From a virus, in IMG/VR virus record IMGVR_UViG_3300031695_000005, positions 1-63,031 of that record: a stretch of 63,031 bases of DNA; one strand, given 5' to 3'. A model generated the notes under the pieces. It was not told the origin of the DNA, made no database searches, and worked only from the letters and a program-made list of their open reading frames with translations. Position 1 is the stretch's first letter, and each line of letters begins with the position of its first letter. Made by a program: the position numbers and the translations under genes. Positions 57,437-63,031 of the stretch are shown here, piece by piece.

Positions 57437-58625
57437 CGTCTACTGTTGTTTCAGTAATTATATCGGATAATTCCTCTTGCTCTAATTCATCACCATAAGT
57501 AAATTTTGCTGCTACTGTTGGTTCTAGTAATTTTAATACATCATCAGTTAAAACTTGAGGTGTATATAATTGATTAAGATCAACTGCATCATTTAAATGT
57601 TTTACACAAATTTTACGTGCGGTTGGTGACGGTTGAAAATATACAGTAATATCTTTACCTTCTTTTTTAAATTTATGGATTCTACATTCTGCTTTACCTG
57701 GATCTGGTAATTTACCAAATGCACCTTCAGTAATAAATCTACCTCTTTCGATACCACAGATATCCCAGCCAATGTATTCTTCTAAACCTACATAAGGATT
57801 CATACCTTTATTAAAAGATATATGAAACTTAATTGGTGTTGGTTTTGCAAAACGATTCTTATTTGGTTTAGCCGTTACAATAATTCCAGTCTGTTCGATA
57901 CCTTCTTTAAGTTTTGCTTTACCTAAGAAAAGAATAATTGATGCTGCATATTCTGGACCAGTTCCACCACCACCTACTTGTCTTGAAAATAGATCTTGTG
58001 TTTGGTATGTATGATTTGTGAATAAGAAAGGTATTTTACATATACCAAATTGAGTCATAATGATTCTAAATGTAGACTTAAGTAATTTAGCTCTTGTCAT
58101 ATCAGCTTTACTACTTCCTGTTTTTGCATCATCGATTTCTTTTTGAGTTGCAAGATTACCTGCAGAATCTAAGACTACCATAATTTTTGGTAATTTTATA
58201 CCTTTTTTCTTTTGTTCGATTAATACATCAGTAATAGCAGTTACTGAACTTCTAAATTCCTGAACAGTATTACATGGTTCATATCGGAATGTTTTAGGAT
58301 CAATTCCAAATTTTTCTACTAATGATTTATCTACAGCATTTTCAGAATCATAAAATACAATACTGTATCCTTGCTTTTGTGCTTGTTTAATTGCATTAAG
58401 AATAAGATAAGTTTTACCAGTACCTGATGGTCCTGCTAATGCAACTGCTCTGTTATTTGGATAACCACCAAATAAAGATCCAGTTAAACATGCATTAAGA
58501 TGAAAATTCCCAGTTGGAATATAATGATCAATTTCTGAAATTGTTGATTTATCTAAAGTTTCTCCGTATTCGGATATCTTTGACATTTCCTTGTTTAAAT
58601 CTGCGAATGAAAATTCTTTTGCCAT
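57417..58625 (-). CDS. uvsX: RecA-like recombinase, UvsX
   Basis: The 402-residue protein has Walker A GPSGTGKT (65-72), VFYDSENAVDKSLVEKFG, a KIMVVLDSAGNLA Walker B and the L2-like region around FLFTNHTYQTQDLFSRQVGGGGTGPEYAASIIL. T4 UvsX is 391 residues. It mediates strand invasion in recombination-dependent replication. A leader element shared with the clamp gene is at 58635-58649. Confidence 0.94.
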   Translation of the reverse strand: MAKEFSFADLNKEMSKISEYGETLDKSTISEIDHYIPTGNFHLNACLTGSLFGGYPNNRAVALAGPSGTGKTYLILNAIKQAQKQGYSIVFYDSENAVDKSLVEKFGIDPKTFRYEPCNTVQEFRSSVTAITDVLIEQKKKGIKLPKIMVVLDSAGNLATQKEIDDAKTGSSKADMTRAKLLKSTFRIIMTQFGICKIPFLFTNHTYQTQDLFSRQVGGGGTGPEYAASIILFLGKAKLKEGIEQTGIIVTAKPNKNRFAKPTPIKFHISFNKGMNPYVGLEEYIGWDICGIERGRFITEGAFGKLPDPGKAECRIHKFKKEGKDITVYFQPSPTARKICVKHLNDAVDLNQLYTPQVLTDDVLKLLEPTVAAKFTYGDELEQEELSDIITETTVDDVTENS

Positions 58626-58634
58626 ATTAGTTTT

Positions 58635-58649
58635 TGTTTATTATTATAT
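58635..58649 (-). promoter_or_regulatory. Partial leader element shared with clamp and nuclease genes
   Basis: First 15 bp of the 23-bp sequence at 9143-9165 and 60911-60933. It lies 10 bp from the uvsX ATG. Confidence 0.4.
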
Positions 58650-58671
58650 TGTTTTTTTGCTTTTTGTTTAC

Positions 58672-59796
58672 TTAGAACAAGCTTGTAGTATAAATTAAGT
58701 TTCGATTAAATCCTTTAAATCCCATTGCTGTTACTACACGATTTATTGGATCTAATATTGTTTTTTCAAATTGTCTATCATGATCGATCTGTGGTGCAAA
58801 CTCATAAGGATATTCTCCTGGAGCAAATGCAAATACCTCACATGATTTATCAGTTGAAAAATACATTTTACATTTTTCACCATTTCCTAAAGGTTGATAT
58901 TTACCTTTAGATGTAGAATTATTTAATAAGTAATTATGATAACCTGCAGATCTTACGCCGATTGGACATCTTGATGCAAATTCAAAAGTTTCATAATCAT
59001 TAACAATATACTTTTGATAATTATTTACTTTTCTTGAGAAACATATTTGATCTACATTTGCTAATTTAAATTGCCTTTTAATATCTTTAAGTAATGAGGC
59101 AAAATCTTTCATATCTAATTTTTCAACAGAAAAGATATATGTTAATAAATCTTTTAGTTTTTCTCTAGCAAATATTGGAGTTGACGATTGAATAATTTCA
59201 AATCCTTTAGAACTAATTTTAGATAGATCTTCATAATGAATATCTGGATCTTTCCATACAATATTTTGCATGTACTTTTTCTTTGCTAACCATATTGCAT
59301 TTTTAGCAATACTTTCTAATTCAAAAGATAAAAAGTTTTCAGAATTATTATCGTCTGCATATCTTTGGAGAATCTTTTCTAAATAACCATTTACTCTAAC
59401 TTTATATAACTTTAGAATAAATTCCTTATCATCTCCATCAAAACCTTCTGATTTTGCTATGACTTCATCAAACTTAACATAAACTGAATCTGTATCAATA
59501 TAAATACCTACTGGGTTTTCTATTCTACCGGTTACAGTAATTCCCATTTCTTTATGAGCAGCAAGATCTTTATGCCAATATTGACTGAAGTATCTATTTA
59601 ACAATTCCTCGGTATAAAGAATTGCATCTTTACCTTGTAATGTTATTGTTTCTGCAATGTCTATATTAAAGAAATAGAAATAAGGATTACCAAATGCACC
59701 ATAGATAGAGTTAAGCATTAACTTAACAGCTTGTTCATAATTGTAAAACTTACTAGCTTCTTTGTTTATTTGTTGTAACTCAGTTAGTTCATTCAT
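58672..59796 (-). CDS. gp43: DNA polymerase, C-terminal part only (gp43B)
   Basis: This 374-residue protein contains polymerase motif B (KLMLNSIYGAFGNPY, 25-39) and motif C (YIDTDSVYV with DTDS at 101-104) of family B polymerases, followed by the thumb (SKGFEIIQSSTPIFAREKL). It starts only about 24 residues before motif B, so the exonuclease domain, motif A (DxxSLYP) and most of the palm are absent. No N-terminal partner is found elsewhere in this window. It must be a split polymerase (as in some Aeromonas T4-like phages) or the other part lies outside. Both ends are clean: it overlaps the 59796 stop region by one base. Confidence 0.88.
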   Translation of the reverse strand: MNELTELQQINKEASKFYNYEQAVKLMLNSIYGAFGNPYFYFFNIDIAETITLQGKDAILYTEELLNRYFSQYWHKDLAAHKEMGITVTGRIENPVGIYIDTDSVYVKFDEVIAKSEGFDGDDKEFILKLYKVRVNGYLEKILQRYADDNNSENFLSFELESIAKNAIWLAKKKYMQNIVWKDPDIHYEDLSKISSKGFEIIQSSTPIFAREKLKDLLTYIFSVEKLDMKDFASLLKDIKRQFKLANVDQICFSRKVNNYQKYIVNDYETFEFASRCPIGVRSAGYHNYLLNNSTSKGKYQPLGNGEKCKMYFSTDKSCEVFAFAPGEYPYEFAPQIDHDRQFEKTILDPINRVVTAMGFKGFNRNLIYTTSLF

Positions 59797-60047
59797 TATA
59801 CTAAGTTCAGAAGTTCTAGTGAAATAACTGAATATTCTTCATCAATTACTAAATTACTCATTTCACCAAAGACAAGAACTGTTTTTGAAGTATCGAATAA
59901 ACCTGTAACAGGATTAAAATATTCAACTGCAAATTGAACTAAAGATTGTTGATATGTAACAGTAGTTGCTATAAATTCTATAGTTTCTGTTCCGTTCTTG
60001 GTTATTACATTTGGCTTTAAGCCAGGTTTTGAGATAAATGTTGCCAT
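59796..60047 (-). CDS. Small protein of unknown function
   Basis: The 83-residue protein has a beta-rich composition (TVTYQQSLVQFAVEYFNPVTGLFDTSKTVLVFG) with no motif that I know. It sits between the clamp and the polymerase half, 49 bp after the clamp terminator, and its stop overlaps the polymerase start by one base, so it might be connected with the polymerase in some way. The box 60057-60070 precedes it by 9 bp. Confidence 0.5.
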   Translation of the reverse strand: MATFISKPGLKPNVITKNGTETIEFIATTVTYQQSLVQFAVEYFNPVTGLFDTSKTVLVFGEMSNLVIDEEYSVISLELLNLV

Positions 60048-60056
60048 GAGTTATAG

Positions 60057-60070
60057 TTTATTTTTATATA
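60057..60070 (-). promoter_or_regulatory. TATATAAAAATAAA box
   Basis: Exact copy of the element in front of gp39 and the kinase; 10 bp from the start at 60047. Confidence 0.4.
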
Positions 60071-60096
60071 GCTAAAAAGATAAAAAGTTTAAGAAA

Positions 60097-60124
60097 AAAG
60101 GCGCCTCGATTAAGAAGCGCCTTT
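60097..60124 (-). terminator. Intrinsic terminator after the clamp gene
   Basis: AAAGGCGC and GCGCCTTT pair over eight bases with a 12-base loop; on the minus strand the stem ends CGCCTTTTTTC. Confidence 0.85.
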
Positions 60125-60147
60125 GTTTTAATTAAGGATGGTGTTGA

Positions 60148-60897
60148 TTAATCCTCGTCAGTAATTGCAACAGCAACAGTTAAGTGAGTATTTGTATCTA
60201 AAGATCTAAACACAACTTTATTACTACAAACTACAACCTTATAATTTTCTTTATCTAAAAGATTAATATATTTTTTGTAGATTACAACTTTTTCTCCTAC
60301 TGCGTTGTCTCCTTCGTATGAATGCGCTAAAGTAGCATCATATGATGGTCCTTGTACAGCAACACCTTTATCGGTTACAGCTAATGTAAATGTATCTTCA
60401 TCTCTTTCTAGATTAAATAAAGATTTCATTTTATCAACATGAGTTGTAAGGAGGTCAAATTGAAATATACTTCCTTCAACACTAAATGCACGATCTGTTT
60501 CATCTTTACTCATTTCCATAAAAGATAAAGATGGATCTGCACATGCTAAATTGATCTTAAGATCAGAATTCTCAATAGTAAAATCACTTGCCATTAATTC
60601 TCCATCAATCTCAGAATATTTAATCTTTCCTTGAATATCACCATTGAAATGAGATAATGCATCTATAACTTTTGTACCATTGTAAAAACTTACCTTTACT
60701 GAATCTGTAATATCTGTATCAAAAATATCAGATGTTGGTGTTGATACAAGTTTTACTGCGTCCCTCTCAGGAAAGTATACAGATGAAACCGTTCCTTCTT
60801 GACCAATCTTCATAAATATGAATTTATCAATTGGTAAGAGTTTTTTGACGAAGGTACTTAATTCGTAACCATCGATCTTTTTAATTTTTGCTTCCAT
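60148..60897 (-). CDS. gp45: Sliding clamp, gp45-like
   Basis: The 249-residue protein resembles T4 gp45 (228 residues): KFIFMKIGQEGTVSSVYFPERDAVKL, SFYNGTKVIDALSHFNGDIQGKI, and the C-terminal FTLAVTDKGVAVQGPSYDATLAHSYEG and VVIYKKYINLLDKENYKVVVCSNKVVFRS. It forms a ring around DNA, tethering polymerase, and also activates late transcription with gp55. It has its own promoter element and terminator. Confidence 0.92.
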   Translation of the reverse strand: MEAKIKKIDGYELSTFVKKLLPIDKFIFMKIGQEGTVSSVYFPERDAVKLVSTPTSDIFDTDITDSVKVSFYNGTKVIDALSHFNGDIQGKIKYSEIDGELMASDFTIENSDLKINLACADPSLSFMEMSKDETDRAFSVEGSIFQFDLLTTHVDKMKSLFNLERDEDTFTLAVTDKGVAVQGPSYDATLAHSYEGDNAVGEKVVIYKKYINLLDKENYKVVVCSNKVVFRSLDTNTHLTVAVAITDED

Positions 60898-60910
60898 TAA
60901 TTTTTGTATT

Positions 60911-60933
60911 TGTTTATTATTATATGTAAAAAT
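60911..60933 (-). promoter_or_regulatory. Leader element of clamp gene (23-bp repeat)
   Basis: Identical to 9143-9165. It is 14 bp upstream of the ATG at 60897. Confidence 0.5.
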
Positions 60934-60944
60934 TTAATTTAGTT

Positions 60945-62216
60945 TTAAAAAGTACCATTAACTTTATACTTTTTCTTTGGTGTTGCGCCAAGTTCTTCAG
61001 TTACTAATATTTTATGAGTGGTATTATCTTGCTTCATGAATTTAAAGTTTGTCATTTTAGCATTACCTTCACAAAACTTCTTAACCTCAACCGCCATATC
61101 CATTGCAGTAGTTGCTGGTACGTTTTGAGCAATATGATTAACTTGCCTTGCATTTTTAATACCAAAGTCTAATGGTAATCCCATAAGATGTAACATTTCT
61201 CTAATATTTAAGTACCTATTTTCTGTTGGGTGTACACCATTAAACATATTTCTACCAATAAGAGCTGAAAAACTTTCATCAAAGAAGTGTGGAGATGCAT
61301 CCCAATAACCCATCCCTTGGCCTGTTTTAAATTTTTGATGTTCTAACATATCACCAAAAGATTTTGTTGATTTTTTATTAGAAAAACCTTGCTTATGATA
61401 TTTCTTATCTAACCACTGTATGCATTCATCCAATAATTCATTCTTTTCTAAATATTGCGCAATTGTACCTTTACCAAATTTCTTAGCAAAGTCAGCATGA
61501 TTTAATCCTTCTTTTTCTAAAACAAATTCATAAGGTTTATAATGATCGGTTACTTTACCTTCAACCATAAACATATCTTGTAAGGTTGCATCTTCTGGTA
61601 CTTCAGCAAGATAATCTATAAGATGTTTCTTTTCTCTAAACTTCCATCCTAGCATAGGTACTGTTGGGGTATTCCAAAAGAAATAAAATGTTCTTATTCT
61701 TCTTTGTGGTATTCCATGCAATTCCGTATTAGTTTTAATTAAAGAAAAACTATAACCATATTTTTCACCGATGGCTTTAAGATTATTAACTACACCTTCT
61801 CCCATTTTAGTAAAAAGCCCTGGAGCATTTTCTCCCCACAATACTTTAGGTTTAACATTCTCTAAAACATATTCTGCTGAATTATACATCCATTGATTTT
61901 GAACTGCATCAGATCCTCTAGATGATGCACTACCACTAGCAGAATTTAATTGTGATAAACCTGCACAAGGGCAAACAGAATTTACAAAATCTACTTGTTC
62001 AAATGTTTTATTAGGAATATCTAATTCTTCATGGTCTATTCTATACATAGGTACGTCAGGCCAATAATCTTCTATATGGCTTTCGTTAGCAGCAAAAGCT
62101 TCATAGCTTAAATGAAATGCTGGTAAATTACCTGTTGCTTTATTACAACCTATTGCACTACCTCCAATTAATGGAATCATAGTACCCCATTTTAATTCTT
62201 CTTTTTCTTTATTCAT
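60945..62216 (-). CDS. DNA cytosine-C5 methyltransferase
   Basis: The 423-residue protein contains the C5-MTase core: CPCAGLSQ (catalytic Cys84 in motif IV), GENAPG (motif VI ENV-type), PQRRIRTFYF (motif VIII QxRxR), YLNIREMLHLMGLP (motif IX) and QNVPATTA (motif X, QxxNxVP). The glycine-rich motif I is unusual (LIGGSAIG). Long insert between VIII and IX (about 200 residues) is the target recognition region. It methylates cytosine in a site I cannot predict, either to protect phage DNA or for regulation. It is 5 bp downstream of the epimerase. Confidence 0.88.
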   Translation of the reverse strand: MNKEKEELKWGTMIPLIGGSAIGCNKATGNLPAFHLSYEAFAANESHIEDYWPDVPMYRIDHEELDIPNKTFEQVDFVNSVCPCAGLSQLNSASGSASSRGSDAVQNQWMYNSAEYVLENVKPKVLWGENAPGLFTKMGEGVVNNLKAIGEKYGYSFSLIKTNTELHGIPQRRIRTFYFFWNTPTVPMLGWKFREKKHLIDYLAEVPEDATLQDMFMVEGKVTDHYKPYEFVLEKEGLNHADFAKKFGKGTIAQYLEKNELLDECIQWLDKKYHKQGFSNKKSTKSFGDMLEHQKFKTGQGMGYWDASPHFFDESFSALIGRNMFNGVHPTENRYLNIREMLHLMGLPLDFGIKNARQVNHIAQNVPATTAMDMAVEVKKFCEGNAKMTNFKFMKQDNTTHKILVTEELGATPKKKYKVNGTF

Positions 62217-62221
62217 TAGTT

Positions 62222-63031
62222 TTATATTTTTACTTTTTCAATTTCTAAATCTTCCATAAAGGTAGACGGATTAATATTACCTTCTTTTACTTCATTTTCT
62301 AAATACGTTATAGTTTCTTTTATTGTATCTGTTATATCTTTCTTAGGCTCCCATCCCATTGATTTTGCTTTAGAAATATCTCCATAAGAATTTAATGCTT
62401 CTCCTGCAATTGCATCATAATGATCAAAATCAACCTTTACTCCCATTTCATCTGCAATCATATTTTTAAGATCCATTAAATTAGTCATTTTACCAGTTCC
62501 TAAATTAAATGTTTGATTAGCAGTATCCTCATTTTCCATACATAAGATATGGAATGCATTAACATCCGATACATCAATATAATCTCTAGCTTTCATATAA
62601 TCTCCAAATACAATAGGATTATGCTTACCCATTATTCTTAAAATAAATCCAGCAAATACTGGTGGTATAGTTCTTTCATAATCTTGTAATGGTCCTGCTA
62701 CATTAAAATATCTAAGTGCAGTATAATTTAATCCTTTTGTTCTACTATAAGATTCTGCTAAAAGTGCTAAGCATGCTTTGGTTGTAGAATATATTGTTGT
62801 TGGATCTGATTGATTTTCATTAAAACCACCCCATGTTGGCATTTCACAATTTTCATAAACAGCAGAAGTTTCACTAAAAATAATTCTTTTTACATTTGCC
62901 TTAACACAACCATTCATTATATTTATGCTTCCTAAAATATTATTATCTACGGCTTCATAAACATTTTCATGGCAATCATATATTGATACCAGGCCTGCAA
63001 AATGATAAACATAATCAGGTGCAAAGTTTTT
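62222..63031 (-). CDS. NAD-dependent sugar epimerase/dehydratase, N-terminus beyond the window
   Basis: The frame is open to the window edge, so the N-terminal Rossmann start (GxxGxxG) is outside. Visible motifs are FAGLVSIYDC, SETSAVYE, the catalytic YSTTKA, RYFNVAGP, GDYMKARDYIDVSDV and FNLGTG, as in UDP-glucose 4-epimerase/GalE-type extended SDR enzymes. It would supply a nucleotide sugar for the glycosyltransferases. A start at Met62917 is inside the protein and is not the true start. It ends 5 bp before the methyltransferase. Confidence 0.88.
   Translation of the reverse strand, partial: KNFAPDYVYHFAGLVSIYDCHENVYEAVDNNILGSINIMNGCVKANVKRIIFSETSAVYENCEMPTWGGFNENQSDPTTIYSTTKACLALLAESYSRTKGLNYTALRYFNVAGPLQDYERTIPPVFAGFILRIMGKHNPIVFGDYMKARDYIDVSDVNAFHILCMENEDTANQTFNLGTGKMTNLMDLKNMIADEMGVKVDFDHYDAIAGEALNSYGDISKAKSMGWEPKKDITDTIKETITYLENEVKEGNINPSTFMEDLEIEKVKI

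Overview
The window is a piece of a large T4-like myovirus genome (contractile-tailed phage). It is AT-rich (roughly 30% GC by eye) and densely packed; all protein and RNA genes lie on the minus strand except one, at 39161-39985. T4 core gene families recognisable by motif are gp4, gp16, gp17, gp18, gp19, gp20, gp21, gp23, gp39, gp41, the C-terminal part of gp43, gp44, gp45, gp46, gp47, gp52, gp55, UvsX, an RNase H/FEN nuclease, and more tentatively gp26 and gp62. Starts are preceded by A/T-rich leaders instead of Shine-Dalgarno sequences, and there is an outer-membrane-type protein with a Bacteroidota-like look. A Bacteroidota (perhaps flavobacterial) host is therefore my inference; it is not proven by the sequence.

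Layout in the direction of transcription (high to low coordinates). 63031-52548: truncated sugar epimerase, cytosine-C5 methyltransferase, sliding clamp, C-terminal part only of the B-family DNA polymerase, UvsX, gp41 helicase, gp47/gp46. 52518-41490: virion genes and late sigma factor (two unknown large proteins, gp55, gp4, portal, protease fused to a coiled-coil scaffold, major capsid, a probable internal head protein) and a 21-residue cysteine-rich micro-ORF. 41462-39161: glycosyltransferase, zinc-ribbon protein and the only plus-strand gene. 39087-36244: clamp loader gp44, a micro-gene, FEN nuclease, gp62-like. 36260-21942: holin-like protein, LamG-like virion protein, gp16, GroES-like co-chaperonin, gp17, gp18, gp19, GIY-YIG endonuclease, gp26-like hub protein, tape measure. 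21924-20197: cyclophilin, DnaQ-like exonuclease. 20168-19659: a tmRNA and two tRNAs. 19629-12889: four micro-genes, topoisomerase II, small proteins, guanylate kinase, thymidylate-kinase-like and dCMP-hydroxymethylase-like enzymes. 12874-3730: ATP-grasp protein, degenerate phosphoesterase, ECF-like sigma, outer-membrane-like protein, RecB-like nuclease, PhoH, thioredoxin, nuclease, Hsp20. 3652-44: a four-gene glycosyltransferase operon.

How it works together: the phage carries its own replisome (clamp, clamp loader, helicase, topoisomerase, recombinase), nucleotide-supply enzymes including a probable cytosine-modifying branch, a late transcription system (gp55-like sigma with repeated TATATAAA/TATAAATA boxes before virion genes), protein-quality factors (GroES, Hsp20, cyclophilin, thioredoxin, tmRNA) and a sizeable set of glycan enzymes. 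The observations I find most worth following are the phage tmRNA with its ten-residue tag, capsid-targeting-like N-termini including one on an ATP-grasp enzyme, the split DNA polymerase, the Asn-to-Asp thymidylate synthase relative next to a DNA cytosine methyltransferase theme, the tRNA-Gly with an ACC anticodon, and a metallothionein-like micro-ORF.
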